DNA of 38,559 nucleotides from Xylanibacter caecicola (GCF_013166515.1 NZ_JABKKJ010000024.1:1-38559); one strand, 5' to 3'; counted from the first letter of the stretch, positions 16,473-26,853 are shown. Numbers and translations: made by a program. Notes: generated from the letters alone by a model not told the origin.

Positions 16473-17822
16473 TTAAAAATTGATTGTTGATATTGAACGG
16501 TTTCTGTTGTAATGAACGAACATATATCCGTGATTTTGCCATCCGCCGTTTCCTACACGTCTGAAATACATCTGTGTCTGCAAAGCGTTCTTGTCCCTGT
16601 CCGCACCGGTAAAGTTCTTACCTTGATTATAAAAGCCGCGCAGGAAATACATTCCGTGGTCATAACCGGTTATGGCAAAACGCGGCATATAGTCCATCAT
16701 GTCGCTCTTGAACCACTTACGGTAGTCGGTCTCAAATGCCTTTGTCTGCGCAGACAGCGGATTATAATAAAAATATGCAGGGATATAAGTGTCGTATGCA
16801 AAGAACTTGTCCAGATTATATTTGGCATACATCATCCACTCCGTATATCCGAAAAGGGATATGACATAGTCCGGATGCTCTGTCTTCAACGTGTTCAGTT
16901 TGTTAAAGGTCATATTAAGTTCCGGAGACCGCCCGGTGTTCAATATCACGACATTAGGCTTTGAAAAACTGAAAGCCTTGGCAAACATCATGTCGCTTGA
17001 GTTCAAGTTTGTTATGTTATATGCAATACCGCGTTCTTCGAGCTTTTTCCTAAGTCCGAAAGTAAAAAGCCCTTTGTCGCTTGTCCTGTCGTTACAGTCT
17101 ATAATCACTACATGATATGAACTGAAACGTGATATAAACTGATTTATTATTTCCGTATTGGCTGTCTCTGCCGACTGGTACACCTGAAATATATTGGGGT
17201 TCAGCACCACGTCGTTGCCGCTTATCGAGAAAGGAATGACCAGCTTTATGTTGTTCTTGCGGGCAAAATCAGACAAGACACCCACCTGTTTGGTATACAG
17301 CGGACCGAATATCACATCACACCGCGCCGCGCCTTCTTTGGCGACAACGTCTGCTATATCAGCGTCCTGCGGCACATTCCATGCACGCATGTTTATTGAT
17401 ATGCCGTCTTTTTTAAGTCTGTCGCATGCCATCAGCAGTCCCCTGTAATATTCCACCATTCGCTTTCCGTCTCCGTCGTCATTGTGCAACGGCAGCATAA
17501 CCCCCACATTAAGCACCTTCGTGGCAACCGCTTTCGTCGGTGCATTCACGTTCTTTCCCGACTTAGGCGCTGCACTTTGTGTCTTTTCCGAAGGGTATGG
17601 AATGAATATATAGTCACCTTTTTTCAGTTCATATCCGGGGGTATTCATATCCGGATTTGCCTTTACAAGTTCGTTTATAGTCAGATTATATTTCTTTGCT
17701 ATGCCGAACAAAGTCTCCTGACGCTTCACCTTATGCATTTTCTGCCATTGCTTCTGTGCCTGAACCTCAACACCGACGCACAATATAAAAAGGGCAAGAA
17801 CACATCTGAAGAAGTATTTCAT
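16473..17822 (-). CDS. LysM-domain protein with periplasmic-binding fold
   Basis: A 449-residue secreted protein. Residues 1-22 are a signal peptide (MKYFF start, cleavage after VQA or AQ). A single LysM domain spans about 30-75 (KRQETLFGIAKKYNLTINEL, then KKGDYIFIP) and should bind peptidoglycan. From about 100 on it resembles a type I periplasmic-binding protein: LNVGVMLPL, YYRGLLMACDRLKKDG, DVIFGPLYTKQVGVLSDFA and IPFSISGNDVV. Similar Bacteroidota proteins are annotated as LysM or amino-acid ABC substrate-binding proteins, but no transporter genes are nearby. A start three codons earlier (ATG at 17831) is possible; MKYFF gives the cleaner signal peptide. It heads the three-gene minus-strand unit. 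Confidence 0.8.
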   Translation of the reverse strand: MKYFFRCVLALFILCVGVEVQAQKQWQKMHKVKRQETLFGIAKKYNLTINELVKANPDMNTPGYELKKGDYIFIPYPSEKTQSAAPKSGKNVNAPTKAVATKVLNVGVMLPLHNDDGDGKRMVEYYRGLLMACDRLKKDGISINMRAWNVPQDADIADVVAKEGAARCDVIFGPLYTKQVGVLSDFARKNNIKLVIPFSISGNDVVLNPNIFQVYQSAETANTEIINQFISRFSSYHVVIIDCNDRTSDKGLFTFGLRKKLEERGIAYNITNLNSSDMMFAKAFSFSKPNVVILNTGRSPELNMTFNKLNTLKTEHPDYVISLFGYTEWMMYAKYNLDKFFAYDTYIPAYFYYNPLSAQTKAFETDYRKWFKSDMMDYMPRFAITGYDHGMYFLRGFYNQGKNFTGADRDKNALQTQMYFRRVGNGGWQNHGYMFVHYNRNRSISTINF

Positions 17823-17837
17823 AATAAACATATAAGT

Positions 17838-17865
17838 AGATGTTCTAAATTAAACGTATATATTA
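17838..17865 (-). promoter_or_regulatory. Putative promoter/leader motif shared with ugd
   Basis: AGATGTTC, then an A/T-rich stretch and AAACGTATATAT lie 16 bases upstream of the LysM-gene ATG. Almost the same sequence precedes ugd at 30042. On the minus strand it contains TACGTTTA, one base off the -7 consensus TAnnTTTG. Confidence 0.35.
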
Positions 17866-18118
17866 ATCGGTAGATGCTATATTTACTTTATCATTATCTT
17901 GTACATTCTTTCGGGCTGTTTTCCCATGTCTCATCGGTCGTGTAGCCCGCTACACTCACTATTCTGACATGAAAAAACATCACCAAAATAACGTACAATA
18001 TAATAATAATTAATTTTGGACATCTACTTATTAATTTAAATTGCCTACAAAAATACAAAAAAAGAGTGTCTAAATCAACTTTATTACGTAAATTTGCATA
18101 AATATTATCGTTATTAAT

Positions 18119-18838
18119 ATGAATACAAAACTTTTCCTTATATCGTTTCTGGTCATTTTTACCGTCTCTCATAAACGCGCTATTGCACAAAGCGTCATGC
18201 CGTCGATAAACCCGACTGCAATATACACAACCGAAAGCGGTGACGAAGAGAATGCCGACATGTCCGGTTCCGCTCCACTTACAGGTCGCTTTTATGCAAA
18301 CCCCGAGAATGCGGTGGGATATACTCCTTATTATGAATGGCGCTTTACGCTTGAGGGAGAGACTGAACCTTATATTATAAGGTACGAGCAGGATACGGAA
18401 TATACGTTCACAACAGCCGGAGCACACAACATCGTTCTGTATGCCACATTCACCAAAGGTACTGAAACTATTGAATATACCCAGGAATATTGGGCGGATG
18501 CCACCCCGCTACGGGTGACCATAAGCGAGAGTAAGCTCGACATGCCGAACGCTTTCTCGCCAAACGGCGACGGAATAAACGACATATACAAGGCGAAAGA
18601 AGGATATCAGTCGCTTGTTGAATTTCATGCTTACATATTCAACCGTTGGGGACAGAAACTTTATGAATGGACTGATCCGGCAGGAGGTTGGGACGGAACA
18701 CACAACGGCAAGGAGGTAAAGGACGGTGTATACTTTGTTCTCGTAAACGCAAGAGGGGCAGATGGAAGGACTTTCAACATAAAGAAAGATGTGAACCTGC
18801 TGCGCGGATACACGGAAAGTACCTCTGTAGAGCAATGA
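18119..18838 (+). CDS. Secreted protein with T9SS type B (gliding-motility C-terminal) sorting domain
   Basis: A 239-residue exported protein. Residues 1-24 are a signal peptide (hydrophobic FLISFLVIF, cleavage near AIAQ). The middle (about 65-130) is a PKD/Ig-like beta region with YEWRFTLEG and GAHNIVLYATF. The last about 90 residues are a gliding-motility-associated/CHU_C sorting domain: MPNAFSPNGDGINDIY, then FNRWGQKLYEW, GGWDGTHNGKEVKDGVYF and a final Lys/Arg-containing strand. Such domains direct export by the type IX system. TAAATTTG at 18089-18096 is a plausible -7 box, without a clear -33 partner. Confidence 0.88.
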   Translation: MNTKLFLISFLVIFTVSHKRAIAQSVMPSINPTAIYTTESGDEENADMSGSAPLTGRFYANPENAVGYTPYYEWRFTLEGETEPYIIRYEQDTEYTFTTAGAHNIVLYATFTKGTETIEYTQEYWADATPLRVTISESKLDMPNAFSPNGDGINDIYKAKEGYQSLVEFHAYIFNRWGQKLYEWTDPAGGWDGTHNGKEVKDGVYFVLVNARGADGRTFNIKKDVNLLRGYTESTSVEQ

Positions 18839-18967
18839 CATTAAAAGGCTGAGAGGCTTCGGATCAACAGGCATCGGAACTGAAAAAACGTAATGCCGCA
18901 TGATTGTCATTATAATTATGACACGAAAAACTGAAAGGAAAAGACCGCAAAGAATATCAGAACAGAC

Positions 18968-21796
18968 ATGGAAAGAGAAGACGAGAAGATAAATGTATGG
19001 GGTGCAAGAGTGCACAACCTTAAGAATATAGATGTTGAAATACCGAGAAACAGTCTCACTGTTATAACAGGACTGAGCGGTTCGGGCAAGTCATCACTGG
19101 CTTTCGACACGATTTTCGCCGAAGGACAGCGCCGTTACATAGAGACATTCTCGGCATACGCTCGCAACTTCCTCGGCGGTCTAGAGCGCCCAGACGTCGA
19201 CAAGATAACCGGATTAAGCCCGGTCATCAGCATAGAACAGAAGACAACGAACAAGAACCCACGCTCCACCGTAGGCACAACCACCGAGATTTACGACTAC
19301 CTGCGTCTGCTCTATGCACGCACAGGAACCGCATACAGCTATGCAACGGGCGAGAAAATGGTCAGATATACGGAGGAAGACGTTCTTGACATGATACACT
19401 CGCAATACACAGGAAAGAGAATTTACATACTCTCCCCACTTGTGCGCAACCGCAAAGGGCATTATCGCGAACTGTTCGAGAGCATGCGGCGCAAGGGATA
19501 TCTGTACTGCCGCGTGGACGGAGAGATAAAAGATATGGAGCGGGGCATGAAAGTTGACCGCTACAAGAACCACAATATAGAAGTGGTTATAGACAAACTG
19601 CAAGTGCAGGATAAAGACGACGCAAGACTTAAGAAAAGCGTTTCCATTGCCATGAAACAGGGTGACGGACTGCTGATGATAATGGACAAGGACACAAACG
19701 AAGCGAAATATTACAGCAAAAGACTGATGTGCCCCACAACGGGTATGGCATACGGTGATCCGGCACCGAACAAATTCTCTTTCAACTCTCCGGAAGGTGC
19801 TTGCCAAAGATGCAAGGGACTGGGCGTCATCAACGAGATAGACCTCGACAAGGTGATACCGGACAACGGACAGTCGATATACGAAGGAGGCATTGTTCCG
19901 TTGGGAAAGTACAAGAACCAGATGATTTTCTGGCAGATAGATTCCATTCTACAAGATAACGAGCTGACACTTAAAACTCCTATAAAGGACATTCCGGAAG
20001 ATGTTCTTAACGAGATATTGTACGGCAGGCTTGAAAACGTACGCATAAAGAAGGAGGTCATACACACATCCAGCGACTATTTCGTAGAATTCGACGGCGT
20101 TGTAAAATATCTACACAGCGTTATCGAGAACGATGACAGCGCCGGGGGACAGAAATGGGCGGGACAGTTCCTTGCCGTATGCCGTTGTCCTGAATGCCAC
20201 GGACAGCGACTTAACCGCGAATCGCTATCATACCGCATCTGGAACAAGAACATATCCGAACTGGCGGCTATGGACATAAGCGAGCTTAAGGAATGGCTTG
20301 TCGAAGCGGAGCAACACCTTGAAGCCAAGCAACTTAAGATAGGGCATGAAATACTTCGTGAGATACGCAAGCGAATTGACTTCATTCTTGAAGTAGGTCT
20401 TGACTATCTGGCGCTCGACCGCCAGTCCGCAACGCTTTCAGGAGGCGAAAGCCAGCGCATAAGACTTGCCACACAAATAGGCTCACAGCTTGTAAACGTG
20501 CTTTACATACTCGATGAGCCGAGTATCGGACTGCATCAGCGCGACAATGAGCGTCTGATAAAATCGCTGAAGGAACTCCGCGACATCGGCAACACGGTCA
20601 TTGTCGTCGAGCACGACAAGGATATGATGCTGAATGCCGACTACATAGTAGACATAGGTCCCAAAGCCGGGCGCAAAGGAGGGCAAGTTGTATTTCAGGG
20701 AACACCGCAGAAAATGCTTTCACACGACACGCTTACAAGCAGATACCTCAACGGAACAATGAAAATAGAGGTGCCCGAAGAAAGACGAAAGGGCAATGGA
20801 AAGAGCCTGACAATACACGGTGCCAGCGGAAACAACCTGAAAAACGTGGACGTAGAGTTTCCGTTGGGCATGCTCATTGCCGTAACGGGAGTAAGCGGCA
20901 GCGGAAAATCCACCCTGATAAACGAAACCCTGCAGCCGATACTGAGCAGACATTTCTACCGGTCGCTGAAAGAACCCATGCCCTACAAAGACATTGAAGG
21001 CATTGAAAACATAGACAAGGTTGTAAATGTAGACCAGTCACCGCTCGGACGCACACCGCGTTCCAACCCCGCAACATACACCGGAGTGTTCAGCGACATA
21101 CGCTCCCTGTTCGTAAACCTCCCCGAAGCGAAGATGCGGGGCTACAAACCGGGACGTTTCTCTTTCAATGTCAAAGGCGGAAGATGCGAGGCATGTGGCG
21201 GAAACGGATACAGAACGATTGAAATGAACTTCCTTCCGGATGTCATGGTACCGTGTGAGGTCTGCCACGGCAAGCGCTACAACCGCGAAACCCTTGAGGT
21301 AAGATATAAAGGCAAGAGCATTGCCGATATACTTGACATGACTATCAACCAGGCTGTCGAGTTTTTCGAGAACGTTCCCGACATTCTCAGAAAGATAAAG
21401 ACGATACAGGACGTGGGACTTGGATACATCAAACTGGGGCAACCCTCGACAACCTTGTCAGGAGGCGAAAGTCAACGCGTGAAACTGGCTACAGAATTGA
21501 GCAAGCGCGATACGGGAAAGACGTTGTACATACTCGATGAACCGACTACCGGTCTTCACTTCGAGGACATACGCATACTCATGGACGTGCTGCAAAGACT
21601 TGTAAACCGCGGGAATACTGTAATTGTAATAGAACACAACCTTGACGTTATAAAACTTGCCGACCACATAATAGACATGGGACCCGAAGGCGGCAGAAAG
21701 GGAGGCACCGTCGTAGACACCGGAACACCGGAAGAAGTGGCACGCAACGGCAAGGGGTATACGTCGAAATTCATAAAAGAAGAACTGGGAATATAG
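18968..21796 (+). CDS. uvrA: UvrABC excision nuclease subunit A
   Basis: DNA-damage recognition ATPase of nucleotide excision repair, 942 residues, normal length. The first Walker A is GLSGSGKS (35-42) and the second GVSGSGKS (about 640-647). Both ABC signatures ([12 protein letters not shown] and [12 protein letters not shown]) and both Walker B/DEPS-DEPT motifs ([20 protein letters not shown]) are present. The C-terminal zinc module is intact (CEAC... CEVC). In the first zinc module the second Cys is replaced: CPTTG, with Cys255 kept and Thr258 where Cys is expected, while Cys279 and Cys282 remain. It is the only repair gene in the window and appears monocistronic. Confidence 0.97.
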   Translation: MEREDEKINVWGARVHNLKNIDVEIPRNSLTVITGLSGSGKSSLAFDTIFAEGQRRYIETFSAYARNFLGGLERPDVDKITGLSPVISIEQKTTNKNPRSTVGTTTEIYDYLRLLYARTGTAYSYATGEKMVRYTEEDVLDMIHSQYTGKRIYILSPLVRNRKGHYRELFESMRRKGYLYCRVDGEIKDMERGMKVDRYKNHNIEVVIDKLQVQDKDDARLKKSVSIAMKQGDGLLMIMDKDTNEAKYYSKRLMCPTTGMAYGDPAPNKFSFNSPEGACQRCKGLGVINEIDLDKVIPDNGQSIYEGGIVPLGKYKNQMIFWQIDSILQDNELTLKTPIKDIPEDVLNEILYGRLENVRIKKEVIHTSSDYFVEFDGVVKYLHSVIENDDSAGGQKWAGQFLAVCRCPECHGQRLNRESLSYRIWNKNISELAAMDISELKEWLVEAEQHLEAKQLKIGHEILREIRKRIDFILEVGLDYLALDRQSATLSGGESQRIRLATQIGSQLVNVLYILDEPSIGLHQRDNERLIKSLKELRDIGNTVIVVEHDKDMMLNADYIVDIGPKAGRKGGQVVFQGTPQKMLSHDTLTSRYLNGTMKIEVPEERRKGNGKSLTIHGASGNNLKNVDVEFPLGMLIAVTGVSGSGKSTLINETLQPILSRHFYRSLKEPMPYKDIEGIENIDKVVNVDQSPLGRTPRSNPATYTGVFSDIRSLFVNLPEAKMRGYKPGRFSFNVKGGRCEACGGNGYRTIEMNFLPDVMVPCEVCHGKRYNRETLEVRYKGKSIADILDMTINQAVEFFENVPDILRKIKTIQDVGLGYIKLGQPSTTLSGGESQRVKLATELSKRDTGKTLYILDEPTTGLHFEDIRILMDVLQRLVNRGNTVIVIEHNLDVIKLADHIIDMGPEGGRKGGTVVDTGTPEEVARNGKGYTSKFIKEELGI

Positions 21797-21829
21797 CACC
21801 CGACGGCACGTAAACAGCCGCAGCCCCTG

Positions 21830-22981
21830 TCAGTTTACATAGTAATAATAATACCAGTATGTTCTGCCGTAAGCGTCTTTCACGGCAGAATGGCGTTCCT
21901 TTGGCGACAGCATATACTTCTTTCCCAAAGCCTGCATGTCGGCATAGTCGGCATCCATGGCTTCATTCTTATATGTAAGTATATGTCCGGAACGTGTGCG
22001 GCAATATAAAACAAGAGCCTCACGATAATGACGCGGCAATGAAGAGAAGTCCTTTATGCCACATGCCAGAAGAGACTTCACGAAACCTTCGAGATTTTTA
22101 TCCAACAGATAACCGCAAAGAACATAGTCCGCCAAAGGACCGTTACAGCCCTTTTCTTTAAAGAAACGATGTTTCAGTGCGGAAAAGCCGCGATATTCCG
22201 CCGCGTCAAGACCCACATATCCATAGACGAGAGCATCATCAAGCAACAGGAATTTCACATCTTTTCCGTCGGGCAACAATGCACCGCTGCCTCCGGAAAG
22301 GGAATATCCGAAAAGCCTTTCTCCCAGTCTGTTGCTCTTGGACAATGCATATATGCGCAGCATTGTAAGACTTGCGTCCGTATCAGCGGCATAATATCCT
22401 GCACCCAACGCCTTATCATACCTGCCGGAAGCTATCATCCTTTCGACTTTGAGACGAAAACGCATGACATCATCGTAGTTGCTGCAACATGAAATAAGAA
22501 TAAATCCTGCTGACAGAAACATTACATTTATCCACATCCTGCGCGACAATGTCCGCACATGCCGTACTTGCCACATAAAGAAACCATGTCTTCCAAGCAT
22601 GAACATCAAGACAAACGGCATGAGAACAAGTGTCAGAAGCACCGCCCATCCGCCTGCATCGGAGACATCAAATTCGGCAATGAGCCAAAGCAAGGCAAGC
22701 GAAGGGAAATACGTAACGGCACACAACGGCTTCTCATGCCTGAAGACATGCAGACACACAAGTTGCAAAACCTGGCACGCAAGCACTCCGAAGACAGAAA
22801 AAACAAGCGGAACGTAGTATCCGTCACCGTCAAAAAGCCGTGACAGTCTCAATGCAATAACATCCTGCTGATAAACAAAAAGATACAGAAAGGCTGAAAC
22901 ACAAAAGACAACAGCGCACATTATACGTAATATAATGCTGCCATTGTCCTTGTCCGAATATCTTACCCGACGTCTTGCCAT
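21830..22981 (-). CDS. Integral membrane protein with soluble C-terminal domain, unknown function
   Basis: 383 residues, not recognised with confidence. The basic N-terminus (MARRRVRYSDKD) is followed by four hydrophobic segments at about 16-36, 57-80, 85-130 (probably two passes) and 146-163 (NVMFLSAGFILISCC). The C-terminal about 210 residues are soluble, with helix-rich repeats suggestive of a TPR-like scaffold (GRYDKALGAGYYA, TMLRIYALSKSNRLGERLFGY), and end in WYYYYYVN. It lies 4 bases downstream of the glgB stop, so the two are probably an operon. A link to glycogen metabolism is inferred from that context only. Confidence 0.75.
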   Translation of the reverse strand: MARRRVRYSDKDNGSIILRIMCAVVFCVSAFLYLFVYQQDVIALRLSRLFDGDGYYVPLVFSVFGVLACQVLQLVCLHVFRHEKPLCAVTYFPSLALLWLIAEFDVSDAGGWAVLLTLVLMPFVLMFMLGRHGFFMWQVRHVRTLSRRMWINVMFLSAGFILISCCSNYDDVMRFRLKVERMIASGRYDKALGAGYYAADTDASLTMLRIYALSKSNRLGERLFGYSLSGGSGALLPDGKDVKFLLLDDALVYGYVGLDAAEYRGFSALKHRFFKEKGCNGPLADYVLCGYLLDKNLEGFVKSLLACGIKDFSSLPRHYREALVLYCRTRSGHILTYKNEAMDADYADMQALGKKYMLSPKERHSAVKDAYGRTYWYYYYYVN

Positions 22982-22985
22982 GCCG

Positions 22986-25064
22986 TCAGTTCTTTCTCAA
23001 CACCACCGCCGAACGTGCGGGGATATACAACTTAAGCCATTCCTTGCGTTCCTCCACATACAGGGCGTCATAGGTTGTAAGATGCGAAACGGTGTCGTCC
23101 GCCAGTCCGTTTCCTCCAAACTCAACGGCATCAGTGTTCAATACCACATCGTAAGAGCCCGTGGGTACAAGGAAACCATAATCTGTAAACGAGCGCGTGG
23201 GGCTGAAATTGAACACAAAAAGGAGGTCGCCGCGCATGAAAGCCAATATCTGGTCGCCGTCGTTGTGCCATATCTCCCGGACGGGAGTCTTGATAAAGCC
23301 TTTCTCGGACTTTATTGTCTCAAGCATCTCACGGTCGAAATCGCCAAGATAGTGATAGCACAGTTCCTTGTTGTCCACCAGATTCCACTGCCTGCGTGCA
23401 TACTTATGGCTCCAGCCGTTACCTTCACGAGGGAAGTCTATCCACTCGGGATGTCCGAACTCATTGCCCATGAAGTTGAGATATCCGCCGTTTATCGTGG
23501 CAGCCGTGACAAGTCTTATCATCTTATGCAGGGCTATGCCGCGATGGGCAGTGCCGTTCTCGTCTCCTTTCTTGAAATGCCAGTACATATCGGCATCGAT
23601 AAGTCTGAAGATTATCGTCTTATCGCCAACCAAAGCCTGGTCGTGACTCTCACAATAGCTGATGGTTTTCTCATCGGCACGCCTGTTCTTCACCTCCCAA
23701 AATATGCTGCTCGGCTTCCAGTCCTCGTCCCTAAGCTCCTTTATGGTCTTTATCCAATAATCGGGAATGTTCATCGCCATGCGGTAGTCAAAGCCGTATC
23801 CGCCGTCTTCAAACTTTGCTGCAAGTCCCGGCATGCCGCTTACCTCCTCGGCAATGGTTATTGCATTGGGATTGACCTCGTGTATAAGCTTGTTCGCAAG
23901 CGTGAGATAGCATATTGCATTGTCGTCCTGCCCGCCGTTGAAATAGTCCTGATATCCGCAGAAAGCCTCACCAAGACCATGACTGTAATAGAGCATCGAT
24001 GTCACACCGTCGAAACGGAAACCGTCGAAGTTGTACTCCTTAAGCCAGAACTTGCAGTTGCTCAACAGGAAATGAATGACCTCGTCCTTGCCATAGTCAA
24101 AGCACAGGCTGTCCCATGCCGGATGTTCATGACGCCCTCCCGGATAGAAATACTGGTTGGGATCGCCTGCAAGATTGCCGAGACCTTCCACTTCGTTCTT
24201 CACGGCATGGCTGTGCACGATGTCCATTATCACGGCTATGCCGTTCTGATGTGCGGTATCGATGAGCGACTTCAAATCCTCTGGAGTTCCGAAACGGCTC
24301 GACGCCGCAAAGAAACTGCTGACATGATAGCCGAAAGAGCCATAGTAAGGATGCTCCTGCACCGCCATTATCTGTATGCAGTTGTATCCGTCCTTTATGA
24401 TACGCGGCAATACGTTGTCACGGAATTCGGCGTATGTGCCCACTTTCTCCGCATCCTGCCCCATGCCGATATGGCACTCATAAATGAGCAACGGGCTTTT
24501 TACGGGACGGAACTTCTTCTTTTTCCACACATACGGAGCCTCCGGTTCCCACACCTGTGCAGAGAAAATCTTCGTTTCCTCATCCTGTATCACACGCCGT
24601 GCCCACGCGGGGATACGCTCTCCCTCACCTCCGTTCCAGCATACGCACATCTTGTAAAGGTCGCCATGCTTAAGAGCTTTGGCAGGGAGCTTCAGTTCCC
24701 AGTTGCCTGTGCCCTCAATGCGCTTTGCCTTATACTTGTCTGCTTTCTGCCAGCCGTTAAAGTCGCCTATGAGATACAGCTCCGTTGCATTGGGCGCCCA
24801 CTCGCGGAACACCCAGCCGCGGGCTGTTTTATGAAGCCCGTAATAGTCGTAACCGCTTGCAAAGTCCTCAAGTGTCTTCTTTCCGCCACGCGTAAACTGA
24901 CCTATTTTATATAAGGCGTGCTCATGACGTCCGCGTATAGCCTCCTCAAACGGTTCAAGATAACCATCCTTAGCCACAAGACCTATATGCTTTACTTTCT
25001 TCACTGTCCGTTTTCCGGCAGCCTTACCGGAAACTGTCTTTGGCTTATTTGTTTTAGCAGCCAT
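22986..25064 (-). CDS. glgB: 1,4-alpha-glucan branching enzyme, eukaryote-like type
   Basis: GH13 enzyme that makes alpha-1,6 branches in glycogen; 692 residues. A Lys-rich N-terminal tail (1-25) precedes a CBM48 domain (about 70-145, with DFNGW) and the catalytic barrel. Catalytic residues are the nucleophile Asp352 (DGFRFDGV), acid/base Glu406 (TIAEEVSGMP) and Asp475 (CESHDQALVGDKT). The barrel sequence (NGIAVIMDIVHSHAVKN, YHVSSFFAASSRFGTPEDLK) is the type found in plant/animal branching enzymes and in Bacteroidota, not the Escherichia coli GlgB type. The C-terminal beta domain (about 590-690) is complete. The ATG at 25064 begins MAAKTNKP. Confidence 0.93.
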   Translation of the reverse strand: MAAKTNKPKTVSGKAAGKRTVKKVKHIGLVAKDGYLEPFEEAIRGRHEHALYKIGQFTRGGKKTLEDFASGYDYYGLHKTARGWVFREWAPNATELYLIGDFNGWQKADKYKAKRIEGTGNWELKLPAKALKHGDLYKMCVCWNGGEGERIPAWARRVIQDEETKIFSAQVWEPEAPYVWKKKKFRPVKSPLLIYECHIGMGQDAEKVGTYAEFRDNVLPRIIKDGYNCIQIMAVQEHPYYGSFGYHVSSFFAASSRFGTPEDLKSLIDTAHQNGIAVIMDIVHSHAVKNEVEGLGNLAGDPNQYFYPGGRHEHPAWDSLCFDYGKDEVIHFLLSNCKFWLKEYNFDGFRFDGVTSMLYYSHGLGEAFCGYQDYFNGGQDDNAICYLTLANKLIHEVNPNAITIAEEVSGMPGLAAKFEDGGYGFDYRMAMNIPDYWIKTIKELRDEDWKPSSIFWEVKNRRADEKTISYCESHDQALVGDKTIIFRLIDADMYWHFKKGDENGTAHRGIALHKMIRLVTAATINGGYLNFMGNEFGHPEWIDFPREGNGWSHKYARRQWNLVDNKELCYHYLGDFDREMLETIKSEKGFIKTPVREIWHNDGDQILAFMRGDLLFVFNFSPTRSFTDYGFLVPTGSYDVVLNTDAVEFGGNGLADDTVSHLTTYDALYVEERKEWLKLYIPARSAVVLRKN

Positions 25065-25116
25065 GATTATCCTTTCGTTAAATTAAACATTAAATGATGT
25101 GGACAAAGTACTGCTT

Positions 25117-25560
25117 CTATGCCAAAACCTTGAATATCGCCTTGCGTATCGTTGCCTCTTCCGACACACAGGGTGCATGTCCGTCCTGCGGAAAGAATAT
25201 GGCAAACTCGCCCGGTTTGAGAGTTACGTATGTATCGGCAAGCCCTTCATACTTTGTAATGTCCTTCTCTGCATTGTATTCGGCATCGGGCAGACCGCAA
25301 AGCGGTGTATAGCCGAAAGTTTCCGATGTGCTCAGCGGTATCTGTATATCTATCATCTTCTTGTGGGTCTCGAGCTTTGCCTCTTCTTTTGTCTTGCCTT
25401 TTGCCACCTGTATGTTTACAAAGAGGTCTGCACCTTTTATCATGGTCTTGCCTTCACCAAGAGTATTAAGGTCATTAGCTTTAAGAAATTCGACAACATC
25501 CTTGAATAAAGGATTTAAAGACTCATAGTTCTTAAGATTGTCAAGAGTGTCAATAATCAT
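25117..25560 (-). CDS. YhcH/YjgK/YiaL-family (DUF386) sugar-associated protein
   Basis: 147-residue cupin-like cytoplasmic protein of the YhcH/YjgK/YiaL family, members of which are linked to sialic-acid or other sugar catabolism. The MIIDTLDNLKNYESLNP start is typical. THKKMIDIQIPLS and EFAIFFPQDGHAPCV carry the conserved His and Glu/Asp metal-type residues. The frame is open 33 codons further upstream, but the MIIDT start is the family one, and the longer form would run toward the MORN gene. No sialic-acid genes are in the window, so its substrate here is unknown. Confidence 0.88.
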   Translation of the reverse strand: MIIDTLDNLKNYESLNPLFKDVVEFLKANDLNTLGEGKTMIKGADLFVNIQVAKGKTKEEAKLETHKKMIDIQIPLSTSETFGYTPLCGLPDAEYNAEKDITKYEGLADTYVTLKPGEFAIFFPQDGHAPCVSEEATIRKAIFKVLA

Positions 25561-25630
25561 AGTCGTTATTTTTTGATTAAACAATTTATATACAATAAAA
25601 AATGCGGTAACATGCAACAAGGCACCGGCA

Positions 25631-26737
25631 TCAGTTCTTCCGCCCGTCGGTATATACACCCTGCGATATTATCTTCCCGTCGCGGTCCTTCTCTATATAC
25701 TTGCCGTTGCGTTTGTCATCCCTGTAAGAACCTTCAAAGCGCACGCCGTTCTTATCCACCTCTATTGCCGGTCCGTTTCTCTTTCCCGAAGAATAAGTAC
25801 CCTTGAACTTCGAACCGTCAGAGTAATAGATAATCATCTGACCGTCAAAAAGCCCGTCCTTGAAAGTCCCTTCGTAGGTATCGCCGTTTTTCTTTACAAG
25901 TTTGCCGTGACCGTTCTGCATGTCATGCCCCCAGCCGCCGGTGTAAGTATCTCCGTTTTTCCATACGAACGTGCCGTGCCCTTCCTTGTCTCCGTTGTTG
26001 AAGTTGCCCGTATAGCGGTCGCCGTTGGCAAACTTGAAGATGCCCTCTCCCGTGCGTTTGCCGCGTACATACGTGCCTTCAAACACGTCACCGTTCTTGA
26101 ACTTGTATATACCTCTGCCGTTCTGCACGTCGTCCTGCCAGTTTCCGGTATATGTGTCGCCGTCGGCATATTTGTTGACCCCCATTCCCGACCTCTGGTT
26201 GTTTGCCCATGAGCCGTCGTATGTGGTACCGTCTTTCCAGTCAAAGAAGCCGTTGCCGTTTTTCTTGTCATCCTTCCACTCGCCATTGTAGTATGCTCCG
26301 TTGGCATAGGTATAGCGTCCCTTGCCGGTTCTCTTGTCCTGATACCAGTTACCGTCGTACTTGTCACCGTTATAATAGTACATTATGCCGTGTCCCTGCT
26401 GGTAATCACGGAACCAAAGACCTTCATACCTGTTGTTGTTCATGAAATAATATGTTCCGCGACCGTGCTGCTGGTCCTGAAACCACTCGCCTTCATATTT
26501 CTCACCGTCAGAGAACGTATAGACGCCGTAGCCCTGACGCTTTCCCTTGACATACTCTCCCTCGTAAGTATCGCCGTTCTTGAACACGGTATTGCCCTTT
26601 CCGTGGGGTTTTCCCTGGAACATCTCACCCTTATACTGTCCGCCGTCCTTTGTCACACAAGAGCCCAAAGTGATCTTCTGTGCAAGACAAACAAACGGGT
26701 TTAACAGCATTAACAGTATTAATATATTATTTTTCAC
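25631..26737 (-). CDS. Secreted MORN-repeat protein
   Basis: 368 residues. An N-terminal signal peptide (about 1-19, ending CLAQ) is followed by about 14 MORN repeats of roughly 23 residues, each of the form 'G-D-x-Y-x-G-x-W/Y-x-x-x-x-x-x-G-x-G'. Examples are NGDTYEGEYVKGKRQGYG, DGEKYEGEWFQDQQHGRG and NGDKYDGNWYQDKRTGKG. The later repeats (from about 300) are more degenerate. The start codon is GTG at 26737; the next ATG, nine codons on, would remove the signal peptide. A well-matched promoter lies upstream. MORN proteins usually bind membrane or scaffold partners; the bacterial role is not established. Confidence 0.88.
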   Translation of the reverse strand: MKNNILILLMLLNPFVCLAQKITLGSCVTKDGGQYKGEMFQGKPHGKGNTVFKNGDTYEGEYVKGKRQGYGVYTFSDGEKYEGEWFQDQQHGRGTYYFMNNNRYEGLWFRDYQQGHGIMYYYNGDKYDGNWYQDKRTGKGRYTYANGAYYNGEWKDDKKNGNGFFDWKDGTTYDGSWANNQRSGMGVNKYADGDTYTGNWQDDVQNGRGIYKFKNGDVFEGTYVRGKRTGEGIFKFANGDRYTGNFNNGDKEGHGTFVWKNGDTYTGGWGHDMQNGHGKLVKKNGDTYEGTFKDGLFDGQMIIYYSDGSKFKGTYSSGKRNGPAIEVDKNGVRFEGSYRDDKRNGKYIEKDRDGKIISQGVYTDGRKN

Positions 26738-26764
26738 GATTAGTCCAAATTATAATTCTTCCTC

Positions 26765-26795
26765 CAAAATTAGTAAAAAAGCACCATTCGGCAAA
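26765..26795 (-). promoter_or_regulatory. Promoter of the MORN-repeat gene
   Basis: On the minus strand TTTG (26792-26795) is followed after 19 bases by TAATTTTG (26765-26772). This is a full match to the Bacteroidota TTTG-N19/20-TAnnTTTG promoter. The leader before the GTG start would be about 22 bases. Confidence 0.65.
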
Positions 26796-26845
26796 ACTAT
26801 TTTATAAAAATTGATGATATACAAACCATAATTGATAATTATTAG

Positions 26846-26853
26846 TAACTTTG
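26846..26853 (+). promoter_or_regulatory. Candidate -7 element of kdsB
   Basis: TAACTTTG, 30 bases upstream of the kdsB ATG, matches TAnnTTTG. No convincing -33 box is seen 19-20 bases upstream. Confidence 0.45.

Noticed and set aside
17894..18427. 177-codon minus-strand frame over the T9SS cargo gene start
   Set aside because: It is opposite a signal-peptide-bearing gene with a clear C-terminal sorting domain and has no recognisable features.
22935..24914. 659-codon open frame antisense to glgB
   Set aside because: It lies fully opposite a clear GH13 enzyme, has no recognisable domain, and is explained by the codon pattern of the sense gene.
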